DNA of 46,971 nucleotides from positions 1-46,971 of the forward strand of contig CADARO010000004.1 of the NCBI GenBank assembly GCA_902790345.1, written 5' to 3'. Under the pieces are notes generated by a model, which saw only the letters and a list, made by a program, of their open reading frames with translations, had not been told where the DNA came from and searched no databases. Numbering within the stretch: position 1 is the first letter of the stretch; the number at the start of each line of letters is the position of its first letter. Both the position numbers and the translations under genes were made by a program. Of the stretch, positions 7,391 through 17,036 are shown in pieces. This DNA is from an uncultured Eubacteriales bacterium. Its GTDB lineage: Bacteria > Bacillota > Clostridia > Christensenellales > Aristaeellaceae.

Positions 7391-8767
7391 ATGACGTTCG
7401 ACGCGAAAAACCTGGATTTCAGCGCCATGCACGACTGGGAGTTGTATTCCAAGAACCTGAATACGGAGCTGCGCCAGTGTCTGGACGAGGGCCGGGACGT
7501 GGCCGGATACGCCGATCTGTGCAAGGCCATTGACGCGCTGCCGCTGGGCGAGGCGCGTGAGGAGCTGGCCAACGTGTTCTACAGGATCATGATGGACGCG
7601 CCCATGCGCCCGGATTATCCCTACGAGGAGCCGGACGGCCTGGAGGCCATACGCGCCGCGCGACCGGACAGCTGGCAGGAATTCGCCGCGCCCGCTCACG
7701 ACGAAGGGCTGAAGGACAAGATTCGCGGCGCGTGGCTGGGACGAATCTGCGGGTGTCTCCTGGGCAAGCCGGTTGAGGGTATGCGCACGCCGGACATGCA
7801 CGAACTGCTCAGGAACAGCGGCAATTTCCCGCTCGCGCGCTATATGACGCTGGAGGATGTGAAGAAGACGCCCCGCCTTCTGGAAAAATGGGCGAACAGA
7901 ACCTGGGCCGACTGCCTGAAGGGCTGCGCGCCCGCCGACGACGACACCAACTACACCGTCATGGCGGCGGTGGGCATTTTGGGGAAATACGGCCGGGGCT
8001 TCACGTCGGACGACGTGGCCAAGGCCTGGATGGATTGTCAGCCGAAAAACGCCTACTGCACGGCGGAGCGCCGCGCCTTCCGCAATTTCGTGATCGGCAT
8101 CCGCCCGCCCCTGTCCGCCACCTATAAAAACCCCGACCGCGAGTACATCGGCGCGCAGATCCGGGCCGACTACTTCGGCTACATCAACCCCGGCGATCCG
8201 GAGACCGCCGCGGAGATGGCCTGGCGGGACGCCCGAATCTCCCATGTGAAGAACGGCGTGTACGGCGAAATGTTCGTCGCGGCCATGCTGGCGGCGGCCG
8301 CCGTCACGAACGACGTGGAGGCGGTCGTCCAGGCGGGCCTCAACGAGATCCCCGCCAAATGCCGCCTGGCCGAGGGCGTCAGGCAGGTTGTGGGCGACTT
8401 CAAAGCCGGGCTCAGCGAGGAGGCGTGCTTTGCCGCCATCGCCGGGCGCTGGGATGAATTCAAGGGCTACGACTGGGTGCACACCATTTCAAACGCGGAG
8501 ATCGTGACCGCCTCGCTGCTGTACGGCGGCGGCGACTACGGCAAATCCATCTGCCGCGCGGTGCAGACCGGCTTTGACACGGACTGCAACGGCGCGACGG
8601 TGGGCTCCATCGTGGGCATGCTGCGGGGCAGCGCGGCGGTGGGCCCTGAATGGACCGACCCCATCCGCGGCGCGCTGGACACCGCCATTTTCAGGGTGAA
8701 CCGGGTGTCCGTGGAGGACATGGTGGCCCTCACCATGAGCCACCTGCCCGGCGAGGCCAGGAACTGA
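7391..8767 (+). CDS. ADP-ribosylglycohydrolase (DraG-like) family protein
   Basis: This is a 458-aa protein with a GGGAGG site upstream. The first 110 residues are a helical extension; the catalytic fold starts at DKIRGAWLGRICGCLLGKPVEG (about residue 112). The metal-binding acidic cluster ADDDTNYT lies near residue 180, and the second metal site is in GFDTDCNGATVGSIVGM near the C-terminus. Family members remove ADP-ribose from protein or small-molecule acceptors using two Mg ions. Nothing around it points to a particular target. It shares a transcript with the tatD gene, 16 bp downstream. Confidence 0.85.
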   Translation: MTFDAKNLDFSAMHDWELYSKNLNTELRQCLDEGRDVAGYADLCKAIDALPLGEAREELANVFYRIMMDAPMRPDYPYEEPDGLEAIRAARPDSWQEFAAPAHDEGLKDKIRGAWLGRICGCLLGKPVEGMRTPDMHELLRNSGNFPLARYMTLEDVKKTPRLLEKWANRTWADCLKGCAPADDDTNYTVMAAVGILGKYGRGFTSDDVAKAWMDCQPKNAYCTAERRAFRNFVIGIRPPLSATYKNPDREYIGAQIRADYFGYINPGDPETAAEMAWRDARISHVKNGVYGEMFVAAMLAAAAVTNDVEAVVQAGLNEIPAKCRLAEGVRQVVGDFKAGLSEEACFAAIAGRWDEFKGYDWVHTISNAEIVTASLLYGGGDYGKSICRAVQTGFDTDCNGATVGSIVGMLRGSAAVGPEWTDPIRGALDTAIFRVNRVSVEDMVALTMSHLPGEARN

Positions 8768-8783
8768 CGGCGGAGGATGAACC

Positions 8784-9560
8784 ATGAGACTGTTTGACAC
8801 ACACTGCCACATCACCGACGAGCGCTTCGACGAGGATCGGGACGACGTGATCCAGCGCATGAAAGACGCGGGGGTGGAGCGGGCGCTGATCGTGGGCGAC
8901 GGCGCTCAGGAGGCGCAGCCCGCCTTCGCGCTGGCGGAGGCCTACGACTGGATGTACGCCGCCACCGGCGTGCACCCCCATGACGCCTCCTGCTGGGGCG
9001 ACGAGGCCCGGGCGCGGGTGGAAAGATGGATGGGGCATCCCAGGGCGGTGGCGCTGGGCGAGATCGGGCTGGACTACCACTATGACCTGTCTCCCCGGGA
9101 CGTGCAGAAGCTGGTGTTCGACGAGCAGCTGGACATGGCCTATCGCCTGGACAAGCCGGTCATCCTGCACATTCGGGAGGCCCACGGCGACACTACCGAC
9201 ATGCTCACCGCCCGCTGGAAGGCGGGTCGGCTGCCCCGGGGCGTGATGCACTGCTACACCGGCAGCTGGGAGAGCGCGAAGCAGTACCTGGCCATGGGGC
9301 TGTACATCTCCTTCTCCGGCGCGGTGACCTTCAAGAACGCGCCCAAGCTCAGCGAGGTGGCGAAGAACCTGCCCATTGACCGGCTGCTGGTGGAAACCGA
9401 CTGCCCGTACATGGCGCCGGTGCCCATGCGCGGGCGGCGCAACGAGCCAGCCTTCGTGGCCTATACCGCCCGAAAGGTGGCCGAGCTGCGGGAGATGGAC
9501 CCGGAGGAGCTGGCGCTTCGCGCGTTGGAAAACGGCTGCCGGCTGTTCGGGATCGAATAA
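8784..9560 (+). CDS. tatD: TatD-family metal-dependent DNase
   Basis: This is a 258-aa protein of standard length. Metal ligands are visible along the TIM barrel: DTHCHI at the N-terminus, GVHPHD, GEIGLDYHY, LHIREAH, MHCYTG and ETDCPYMAP. TatD enzymes are 3'-5' exonucleases or hydrolases that use divalent metals in the cytoplasm. The start follows GGCGGAGG. It is the second gene of a two-gene unit and is closed by the bidirectional terminator at 9571-9607. Confidence 0.92.
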   Translation: MRLFDTHCHITDERFDEDRDDVIQRMKDAGVERALIVGDGAQEAQPAFALAEAYDWMYAATGVHPHDASCWGDEARARVERWMGHPRAVALGEIGLDYHYDLSPRDVQKLVFDEQLDMAYRLDKPVILHIREAHGDTTDMLTARWKAGRLPRGVMHCYTGSWESAKQYLAMGLYISFSGAVTFKNAPKLSEVAKNLPIDRLLVETDCPYMAPVPMRGRRNEPAFVAYTARKVAELREMDPEELALRALENGCRLFGIE

Positions 9561-9570
9561 ACAGGGACAG

Positions 9571-9607
9571 AAAAAAGGCGCTTGCCGCGACGGCAAACGC
9601 CTTTTTT
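9571..9607 (+). terminator. Bidirectional terminator between tatD and yajC
   Basis: The arms AAAAAAGGCG-c-TTGCCG and CGGCAA-a-CGCCTTTTTT surround a 3-nt loop. The A-run on one side and the T-run on the other make it work for the plus-strand tatD transcript and the minus-strand yajC transcript. Confidence 0.9.
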
Positions 9608-9618
9608 GAATTCGGTGA

Positions 9619-9996
9619 TTACACCAGCGCTTCGGACTCATTCTCCACCAGCGGAGCGTCCTCCACGGAGCGGATGGCCCAGCGGGCCACCACCATCTGC
9701 ATCTTCTGGGAGCCCACATACAGGGTGATGGTCTCGTCCTTGATGGAGGCGATGGTGCCGTAGATGCCGCCGATGGTGCAGATGCGGTCGCCGGGCTTGA
9801 GGGCGGCCAGCATGTCCTTCACGGCCTTGTCCTTCTTGCGCTGGGGCCGGATGAGCATGAAGTAGAAGATGGCGACCATGGCGACCATCATCAGCAGGGT
9901 GGGGATCATGTCCAGCCAGGAAGCGGTGGCCACGGCGCCGGCGGCGTCGGGCGTGGCGGTCGTGGCGTCAAGCAGGGCGGAAATCGTATAAAGCAT
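9619..9996 (-). CDS. yajC: Preprotein translocase subunit YajC
   Basis: This is a 125-aa single-pass membrane protein. The hydrophobic helix (about residues 29-48) is followed by the hallmark FYFMLIRPQRKKDK and the LKPGDRICTIGGIYGTI motif. YajC joins SecDF-YidC at the Sec translocon. The N-terminus is a little longer than usual. It lies 106 bp downstream of tgt, a common order, but has its own promoter at 10034-10062. Confidence 0.95.
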   Translation of the reverse strand: MLYTISALLDATTATPDAAGAVATASWLDMIPTLLMMVAMVAIFYFMLIRPQRKKDKAVKDMLAALKPGDRICTIGGIYGTIASIKDETITLYVGSQKMQMVVARWAIRSVEDAPLVENESEALV

Positions 9997-10033
9997 GGAA
10001 TTCTCTCCTCTGTTATTTATTGGGCTGACATAT

Positions 10034-10062
10034 ATTATACCGTAGGATCAGCCGGAGCGCAA
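10034..10062 (-). promoter_or_regulatory. Promoter of yajC
   Basis: On the minus strand, TTGCGC (complement of 10057-10062) and TATAAT (complement of 10034-10039) are separated by 17 bp, in the gap between tgt and yajC. Confidence 0.6.
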
Positions 10063-10102
10063 TCATTTATTGCGGCATTTTCGTAAAAAATTCCCCGGGG
10101 CC

Positions 10103-11496
<1,394 letters not shown>

Positions 11497-11502
11497 TTTT
11501 GC

Positions 11503-11540
11503 GAAAAGCCTTGAAATCATTGGGATTTCGGGCTTTTTTT
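11503..11540 (+). terminator. Element-borne terminator behind the tRNA
   Basis: AAAAGCC-tt-GAAATC (from 11504) pairs with GATTTC-g-GGCTTTTTTT. It sits a few bases inside the element and supplies a new terminator for tRNA-Leu, whose original terminator was pushed to 38389-38422. Confidence 0.8.
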
Positions 11541-11559
11541 GATGCCGAAAAATGGCTTT

Positions 11560-11582
11560 TGACCCCATTTTTGACCACAATT
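11560..11582 (+). repeat. Left copy of a 23-bp terminal direct repeat
   Basis: A 23-bp stretch (starting tgaccccattt, ending ccacaatt) is identical at 38228-38250, inside the two ends of the element. The right end adds another half copy (ctgaccacaattt at 38251-38263). Placement 60-150 bp inside each att core fits arm-type integrase or excisionase sites. Confidence 0.75.
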
Positions 11583-11620
11583 CGGGAAAAAAGGCATGAA
11601 AAAAACGGGCGAAGGCAAGG

Positions 11621-12793
11621 TCAATTCCCTGCCGTTCGCCCGATGATAAGGGCCTGCAAGCGCTGCGCGGCTTCGTCCTGCATCGCGCCGGTCACGTGGC
11701 CGTATACGTCCAGCGTGAAGGCGACGGAGGAGTGCCCCAGCATGGCGGAGAGCGTCTTCACATCCACCCCCGCCTTGATGCCCTCCACGGTGAAGGTGTG
11801 GCGCAGGTCGTGGAAGCGGTGCTCGCCGATCCCGGCGGTGGCCAGGATGCGGGCGAAGTGGTGCTCGATGGTGATATGCGGGATGTCGCCGCCGATCTCG
11901 TTGGTAAAGACCAGGCCGAGGGGATTGTCCCACACCGCGCCAGCCTTCAATCGCCGTTCCTTCTGCTGGCGCTCCACGCCTTTCAAACACTCCATGACGG
12001 CAGGCGCGGCTTTGAAGGTGCGGGGCTTGCCGTTCTTTGTGGGGCCCAGGGTGCGCTTTGAGCCAGCGCCGCGCAGGCAGAGGAGCTGCGCGTCCACCTT
12101 GATCGTGCTTTTCTTGAAGTCCACCCGCGACCAGCGCAGACCCAGCAGCTCCGAAATGCGCATGCCCGTATTGATCGCCACGAAGAACAGGGGCTCGAAG
12201 GGATCGCCCTTGATGCCCTCCATGAAACGGGTGATCTCCTCCGCCTCAAAGGGGTGGATTTCGTCGCGCGTGACCTTGGGAAGGATGCAGCCGGTGGAGG
12301 GATTCATGGGCAGGTACTTGATGCGCACTGCCTCCGCCAGGGCCTTCGACAACACGCCGTGCACGTTCTTGACCGACTTCGGCGAGAGCGGCTTTGCGCC
12401 GCGCTGGAGGCTGTTCAGAAAGCGCTGTATCTCGTGGGGCTGGAGGTCGCACAGCAGCACCGCACCCAGGGCGGGCTTGATGTGGTTTTTCACCACGTCG
12501 CTGTAGGTCTTGAGGGTGGAGGGCTTGACGCCCATGCAGTACTCCGCCAGCCAGGTATCCAGCCATTCGGCAAGCGGCATGCGCTTCGGTTCCTGCCAGG
12601 TGCCCGCGTCCACGGCGGCGGTGATTTCCCGCAGCTTCCGCGCGACCTCCTCGGACGTTTTCCCATAGAGCGATTTCCGAATCAGCTTGCCGGTTCCTGG
12701 ATCGATGCCCGCGGTGTAGCGGATTTCCCAGCGCCCGTCCGGGCGGAGGCGGGGCTGTGTGCCGGAACCATTGGCGGCGCGGCCTCGGGGCAT
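11621..12793 (-). CDS. int: Tyrosine site-specific integrase
   Basis: This is a 390-aa protein. Residues about 15-65 form the arm-type DNA-binding domain, 70-165 the core-binding domain and 175-385 the catalytic domain. Catalytic residues are R212 (in TGMRISELLGLRW), H328 and R331 (HDLRHTF), H354 (MLGH) and the nucleophile Y364 (LDVYGH). It is read outward toward attL, as is usual. It recombines the tRNA-Leu core site at 11477-11496 with the element's own site. All catalytic residues are present, so the enzyme looks functional. Confidence 0.96.
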   Translation of the reverse strand: MPRGRAANGSGTQPRLRPDGRWEIRYTAGIDPGTGKLIRKSLYGKTSEEVARKLREITAAVDAGTWQEPKRMPLAEWLDTWLAEYCMGVKPSTLKTYSDVVKNHIKPALGAVLLCDLQPHEIQRFLNSLQRGAKPLSPKSVKNVHGVLSKALAEAVRIKYLPMNPSTGCILPKVTRDEIHPFEAEEITRFMEGIKGDPFEPLFFVAINTGMRISELLGLRWSRVDFKKSTIKVDAQLLCLRGAGSKRTLGPTKNGKPRTFKAAPAVMECLKGVERQQKERRLKAGAVWDNPLGLVFTNEIGGDIPHITIEHHFARILATAGIGEHRFHDLRHTFTVEGIKAGVDVKTLSAMLGHSSVAFTLDVYGHVTGAMQDEAAQRLQALIIGRTAGN

Positions 12794-12797
12794 GGTA

Positions 12798-13340
12798 TCA
12801 CCTGCTTTCAGTCATTTTCGTTGAACTATTCATCGCTTCTCTCAAAACATGATTATGAAACATGCGTTCAAGTCGATATTTGGCATATCCCTGAATATCA
12901 TCACGGAGTGAGACTATGTCCAGAGTATCGAGTTCAAATGATTTGTTTTCCCCAGGATTTTCAAGAATATAGCCATCCTTATTCGGAATTGCTCGCATAG
13001 TCCAACCATTCAGCTTGAGGAGGTTGATAAGCACGGTGTCGAGTGCCATGGCATTGTCGCAAAGGTTATTCAGTATACTATTTGTCGCTTCCTGTTGTGT
13101 CATGAAATCTGTTAAACCAAGAAACCATTCAACCTGATAACCTGAGTCCGGGAACGCTTTGACAATTTCCCGAGCTGTCGCTTCCGTTACTTTCTGCCGA
13201 TGATTCACCATTCCCGATACTGTTTTTTCGCTTAAGTGGACCAGCTTGGCAAAGGCCCTGTTTGTCAGACCTTCCCGCTCAATGACCTGCTTTACCCTCG
13301 TCCCGCAAATCGGGTCAAACTTTTCCCTGGAATGAGCCAT
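12798..13340 (-). CDS. XRE-type helix-turn-helix repressor
   Basis: This is a 180-aa protein. I choose ATG 13340 (MAHSREKF) with GAGGTGG upstream; an in-frame ATG at 13358 overlaps that site. The helix-turn-helix is at about residues 15-70 (VKQVIEREGLTNRAFAKLV, then SEKTVSGMVNHRQKV). The C-terminal half is helical, with no LexA-like Ser-Lys peptidase signature that I can see. It ends 4 bp before the integrase start, so the two are co-transcribed. By position it is the element's cI-like repressor, divergent from the early genes at 13500 onward. Confidence 0.8.
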   Translation of the reverse strand: MAHSREKFDPICGTRVKQVIEREGLTNRAFAKLVHLSEKTVSGMVNHRQKVTEATAREIVKAFPDSGYQVEWFLGLTDFMTQQEATNSILNNLCDNAMALDTVLINLLKLNGWTMRAIPNKDGYILENPGENKSFELDTLDIVSLRDDIQGYAKYRLERMFHNHVLREAMNSSTKMTESR

Positions 13341-13441
13341 TTTCCCACCTCTTCCCATCTATGTTTTACTTTAACCTCGCAAAAGAAAAGAGCGCCATAT
13401 GCCTTTACATCATGCGAGAGTTGTGATAAACTGGAATCATC

Positions 13442-13469
13442 ACGAGAGATACTATATCAAAGTTCTCGT
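13442..13469. promoter_or_regulatory. Candidate repressor operator in the divergent early region
   Basis: Inverted repeat ACGAGA (13442-13447) and TCTCGT (13464-13469). A second weaker pair (GTGAT and ATCAC) lies just upstream near 13419-13445, and a GCGAGAG half-site near 13410. The region separates the repressor gene from the early operon, where cI/cro-type operators are expected. Confidence 0.4.
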
Positions 13470-13499
13470 AGATTGTCAAGCATCAGGGAGGTGCTTTTC

Positions 13500-13695
13500 T
13501 TGGAGAAATTGACGAAAGAAGTCGGGGTATTTAACCGGGGGGCAAGCGGCGGATTTTGCCGGTGTGTCTGAGCCAACCATCGATGAGTGGCTGCGGCGGG
13601 AAGACTTTCCCGCGTTCCGTTCTGGGCGGCGCTGGATCATCCCGCGCGAGCCGTTTATCGCCTGGTTGGCGGACATGGCGAAGGCTCGTGCATAG
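13500..13695 (+). pseudogene. Excisionase-like helix-turn-helix gene with a frameshift
   Basis: A TTG start at 13500, eight bases after GGGAGG, opens LEKLTKEVG and then runs to an early stop. From the GGGG run at 13524-13527 the +1 frame continues without a start codon as YLTGGQAADFAGVSEPTIDE, then EWLRREDFPAFRSGRRWIIP, and ends at TAG 13695. Joined, the two frames give a complete 64-residue excisionase/HTH_17 protein. Either one G is extra (mutation or assembly error) or ribosomes shift at the G run. The position, first gene after the repressor, is right for a recombination directionality factor. Confidence 0.6.
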
Positions 13696-13713
13696 TTGTA
13701 AGGGGGTTTTTTC

Positions 13714-14157
13714 GTGGCGAAACGGAAAGAGCGCTCCGGCTTTGTCCTTTATTTCGCCGACCTGAAGGCGCTGACGGAGGTCATGGACGACGCGTCCATC
13801 GGGCAACTTGTTCTTGCTCTGAGTGCTTACGCACAGGACGGGACGGAGCCACATTTCACCGATGGGGGATCGCGAATGGCTTTCGAGCTACTCCGTGGGA
13901 AGGTGGATCGCGATAAGGAACATTACGCGGAGGTCGCGGAAGCGCGAGCAGAGGCGGCCAGGAGACGAGAAGCAGAGCGGAAGCAATCGTCGCAAATAGC
14001 ACAAGTGCCACAAGCGTGTGTAACTGGAAGAGGATATGGATATGGAGAAGGAGTAGGAATAGGAGGGGGATATGGAAAAGGAATGCCCATTGACCCCCGA
14101 ATTGATGAACTTGAACGCCTCAAATCAAAATACGCCGAGGAGGATAACCAGCAATGA
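13714..14157 (+). CDS. DUF6291-like phage replication-region protein
   Basis: This is a 147-aa protein starting at GTG 13714 behind AAGGGGG. The N-terminal 75 residues (FVLYFADLKALTEVMDDASI, then QLVLALSAYAQDGTEPHFTD and MAFELL) match the pattern of DUF6291, a domain at the front of phage replication operons. A charged helix and a Gly/Tyr-rich low-complexity stretch (about residues 105-125) follow. The gene overlaps the next one by four bases (ATGA), so the two are translationally coupled. Its exact role is not known. Confidence 0.65.
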   Translation: MAKRKERSGFVLYFADLKALTEVMDDASIGQLVLALSAYAQDGTEPHFTDGGSRMAFELLRGKVDRDKEHYAEVAEARAEAARRREAERKQSSQIAQVPQACVTGRGYGYGEGVGIGGGYGKGMPIDPRIDELERLKSKYAEEDNQQ

Positions 14158-14708
14158 ACAAGCATGAAACGGCGACCCTTCTACAAACCGTCATTGCCCT
14201 CTACCCTTCGTCACGCCTTCGAGCGGATGAAGTGACCGTCGATCTCTGGCATGAGATGCTGCGCGACCTGCCCGGCGAGGTCGTGAGCGCTGCGGTTAAG
14301 CGTATGTGCGCCGTTCTGAAGTTTCCGCCCAGTGTGGCCGACGTGCGCGAGGCCGTGGCGAAGGCGGTGCAAGAAGCACAGGACGTCCCAAGCGCGGGCG
14401 AGGCATGGGCGCGCGTCCAGCGGGCCGCCTCGTGGTACGGCTATTACAGGCCGGAGGAAGCGCGGCATGAGTTGGGTGAGGACATCTGGCGTGCGGTACA
14501 GCAGGTCGGGGGATGGCGGGAAATCTGCGCGGGCGACAGCCCGGCGGGCGTGATCTCCGCGCAGTTTGAACGCCGGTATGCGGCCATGCTGGAGGAGCAG
14601 CGCGAGCAGGTGCAAATTCCCTCCTCCGTGCGCGAGGACATGCAGCGCCTTGTCTGCCCACTGGTTGACAAACTGCGGCTGGATGAGGGCGGAGGCGAGG
14701 ACACATGA
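14154..14708 (+). CDS. Replicative helicase loader/inhibitor-like protein
   Basis: This is a 184-aa protein. The N-terminal 70 residues (TLLQTVIALYPSSRLRADEV, then WHEMLRDLPGEVVSAAVKRM and FPPSVADVREAV) fit the G39P-type fold of phage helicase loaders that deliver DnaB helicase to the origin. The C-terminal part is helical and ends with a charged tail. Overlaps of four bases on both sides place it in one operon with the DUF6291-like and resolvase-like genes. The assignment rests on motif and context. Confidence 0.65.
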   Translation: MNKHETATLLQTVIALYPSSRLRADEVTVDLWHEMLRDLPGEVVSAAVKRMCAVLKFPPSVADVREAVAKAVQEAQDVPSAGEAWARVQRAASWYGYYRPEEARHELGEDIWRAVQQVGGWREICAGDSPAGVISAQFERRYAAMLEEQREQVQIPSSVREDMQRLVCPLVDKLRLDEGGGEDT

Positions 14709-15034
14709 GGAACCCCAAGGCCAAGGGCTCCGCCGGTGAGCGCGAGCTCGCCGCCCTGCTCACCGAGGCGGGCTATCCCGCCCACAGGAACGACCAGCGG
14801 GACGTGGGCGGTTGGAACAACCCGGACATCAGCGCCGAGGGTCTGGAGGGCTATCACTTTGAGGTGAAGCGTGTGGAGCGGCTGAATGTGGGCGAGGCCA
14901 TGCACCAGGCGGAGCGCGACGCGGCGGGCCGCGTGCCTCTCGTGGCGCATCGGCGGAACCGGCAGCCGTGGCTGGTGACGATGCACCTGACCGACTGGCT
15001 GCGGCTGATCCGAGGCGGAGGTGACAGGCCGTGA
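14705..15034 (+). CDS. Hjc-like PD-(D/E)XK Holliday-junction resolvase
   Basis: This is a 109-aa protein. The active-site order of the family is clear: KGSAGERELAALL (Glu near residue 12), then DI with the metal-binding Asp near residue 41, and the FEVKRVE strand with Glu and Lys near residues 53-55. Archaeal Hjc and related phage nucleases of about this size cut four-way junctions. Here it sits between the helicase loader and the exonuclease, overlapping both by four bases, so a role in replication or recombination of the element is likely. Confidence 0.75.
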   Translation: MRNPKAKGSAGERELAALLTEAGYPAHRNDQRDVGGWNNPDISAEGLEGYHFEVKRVERLNVGEAMHQAERDAAGRVPLVAHRRNRQPWLVTMHLTDWLRLIRGGGDRP

Positions 15035-15990
15035 GCGGCTACACAGTCTTTGCCGACACACGGGGCCTCTCCCGCGCGGACTGGCTGCGCCTCCGCCGCT
15101 CCGGGATCGGAGGCAGCGACGCGGCGGCGGTGCTGGGCGTGAATCCCTGGCGCGGGCCGTTCGCCGTCTATGCCGACAAGCTGGGCGCAGAGCGGGCGGA
15201 GGATGACACCGAGGCCATGCGGCAGGGCCGCGACCTGGAGGAATACGTCGCGCGGCGCTTCAGTGAGGCGACGGGCCTCCGCCTCCGCCGTGAGTATGGC
15301 ATGCTGCGCTCCACGGCTCACACCTGCATGATCGCTGACATAGACCGGCGCATCATCGGCGAGCGGGCCGGGCTGGAGTGCAAAACAAGCCGTGACATAC
15401 ACCTCATGCGGTACAGAAACGGGGATTTCCCGCTGGAATACTACTGCCAGTGTCTCCACTACCTGGCCGTCACCGACTGGGATCGCTGGTATCTGGCGGT
15501 GCTGGTGTACGGGACTGACCTTCTCACCTTCACCATTGAGGCGGAGGCCGCGCGGGATGATCTGGCGGCGCTGATCCAGGCGGAGGAAACCTTTTGGCGG
15601 GATCATGTGGAAGCGCGGGTGCCTCCGCCGCCTGACGGCCTGGAGGCTACATCCGCAGCTCTGACGGCTCTCTATCCCCGCGCGGAGGGCCTGACGCTGA
15701 ACGCGAGGCCTGAAGACGACGCGCTCATGGTCGAACTGCTGGCCATGAAGGACGACAGAAAAGCCCTGGACAGACGCATAGCGGAGGCGGAGAACCGCCT
15801 GAAGGCGCGGCTGGGCGAGGCGGAGGCGCTGAACGGAACCTCCGCCCGGGCGACCTGGCGAAACCAGACACGGCGCGCAATCAGTGAGAAGAAGCTGCGC
15901 GCGCTGTTCCCTGATTTGGATTTGGACACAGTGAAGACCGAGACCACCGCGCGCGTGTTCAAAGTGCGCGGGGATGGGGAGGGCGAATGA
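15031..15990 (+). CDS. YqaJ-family (lambda-type) recombination exonuclease
   Basis: This is a 319-aa protein starting at GTG 15031, overlapping the previous stop. YqaJ marks are RSGIGGSDAAAVLGVNPW at about residues 28-45, RDLEEYVARRFSEATG with the first acidic ligand, the D-I-D-R metal site near residue 107, and LECKTS (Glu-x-Lys) near residue 121. The enzyme degrades one strand of duplex DNA to make single-stranded ends for annealing. The C-terminal 100 residues are a helical extension. A Redbeta/RecT-type partner is not recognised, though the next gene could fill that role. Confidence 0.85.
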   Translation: MSGYTVFADTRGLSRADWLRLRRSGIGGSDAAAVLGVNPWRGPFAVYADKLGAERAEDDTEAMRQGRDLEEYVARRFSEATGLRLRREYGMLRSTAHTCMIADIDRRIIGERAGLECKTSRDIHLMRYRNGDFPLEYYCQCLHYLAVTDWDRWYLAVLVYGTDLLTFTIEAEAARDDLAALIQAEETFWRDHVEARVPPPPDGLEATSAALTALYPRAEGLTLNARPEDDALMVELLAMKDDRKALDRRIAEAENRLKARLGEAEALNGTSARATWRNQTRRAISEKKLRALFPDLDLDTVKTETTARVFKVRGDGEGE

Positions 15991-16104
15991 GGCCGCCGCC
16001 AGTGGCGGATAAAGGCCGAACGAGCCCAATGAGCAAGGGAGCATGAGGCCGCAGGCCACAGGCGACCATTGCGAATTGAGAGCCGACGAACGAAGTGAGG
16101 AGGA

Positions 16105-16824
16105 ATGAACATGGGACGATTGACAGACCTGACCGCAGAGCTGCCCGCCAGCACGATGCAGGTGGGCGGAACCATCGACATCATCCGCCGAACGGTGGAG
16201 GCGCTGGCCGGGGCGAGTGAAATGCCCGTGAGCCGTGTCCATGTGCCCGCGGGCGGCGGGAAGGCCTTCGAGTTTCCGGGGGAGACGCCCGATGCGCCGG
16301 AGTATGTGACCAGCTTCACCGGGATCGTGCTGAGTGCCAGCTTCATCAACGCGCGGTGGGATCATGAGTACGGCGAGGCCGGCGCGGACAGAACGCCGCG
16401 CTGCATGAGCCGGGACGGCCTCTCCGGCTACGACACCGACGGCATGGAACACGCCTGCCGGGCCTGCCCCTGGAACCGCATGGGGAGCCGGGACGGAGGC
16501 CGGGGCAAGGCCTGCCGGAACATGGTTCAGCTTCTCGTGATGGCGGAGGGCGAGCCGCTGCCTGTGGCGCTGAAGGTGCCGACGATGAGCGTGGCGAACT
16601 GGGCGCAGTACGTGGCGCGGGTGCTGTCACCGCGGGGCCTGCAGCCGTGGCAGGTTGCGACGCGCTTCTCCCTCATGAAGGCGACCAGCGGCAGCGGGAT
16701 CGAGTACAGCCAGATCATGTTTCAGTGTGCGGGACGTGTGCCAGATGATGAGATTGCGCCGCTCATGGGCGCGCTCTCGCCCATGCTGCCAGGCACGGAG
16801 GCGGAGGCGCTGGAAGGAGCGTGA
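16105..16824 (+). CDS. Phage protein of unknown function, possible ssDNA-binding partner of the exonuclease
   Basis: This is a 239-aa protein starting at ATG 16105 after GAGGAGGA. A Cys-containing core (CMSRDGLSGYD, then CRACPWNRMGS and GKACRNM, about residues 100-140) has four cysteines and could bind zinc. The following PLPVALKVPTMSVANWAQYV segment and a C-terminal beta-rich part resemble the layout of phage ssDNA-binding proteins that sit next to recombination exonucleases, but I do not recognise the family. It follows the YqaJ gene after a 114-bp gap with no open frame. Confidence 0.6.
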   Translation: MNMGRLTDLTAELPASTMQVGGTIDIIRRTVEALAGASEMPVSRVHVPAGGGKAFEFPGETPDAPEYVTSFTGIVLSASFINARWDHEYGEAGADRTPRCMSRDGLSGYDTDGMEHACRACPWNRMGSRDGGRGKACRNMVQLLVMAEGEPLPVALKVPTMSVANWAQYVARVLSPRGLQPWQVATRFSLMKATSGSGIEYSQIMFQCAGRVPDDEIAPLMGALSPMLPGTEAEALEGA

Positions 16825-17036
16825 ACCTTATGGACGATCTGCCGACGATCAAGGAGGGCGAGAAGATGGACGTCAGAATCTCATACGATTCCCTTTCCCT
16901 GACGGGCATTGCGCGGGTTGACTATGTGGTGGGAGCGGGTGGAAAGCTCAAGCTGCGGGCGAAATTCGAGCACGGCGTGAAGGCGATCCTCGAGCCCAAC
17001 GACCAGGGCAAGCACTGGGAGGTCAAGGAGCTGTGA
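16821..17036 (+). CDS. Small phage protein, unknown
   Basis: This is a 71-aa protein beginning at GTG 16821, overlapping the previous stop; an ATG at 16830 would give 68 aa. The composition suggests a small beta-barrel (VRISYDSLSLTGIARVDYVV, then KLKLRAKFEHGVKAIL). No motif recognised. It overlaps the next gene by four bases, so it belongs to the same operon. Confidence 0.55.
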   Translation: MNLMDDLPTIKEGEKMDVRISYDSLSLTGIARVDYVVGAGGKLKLRAKFEHGVKAILEPNDQGKHWEVKEL

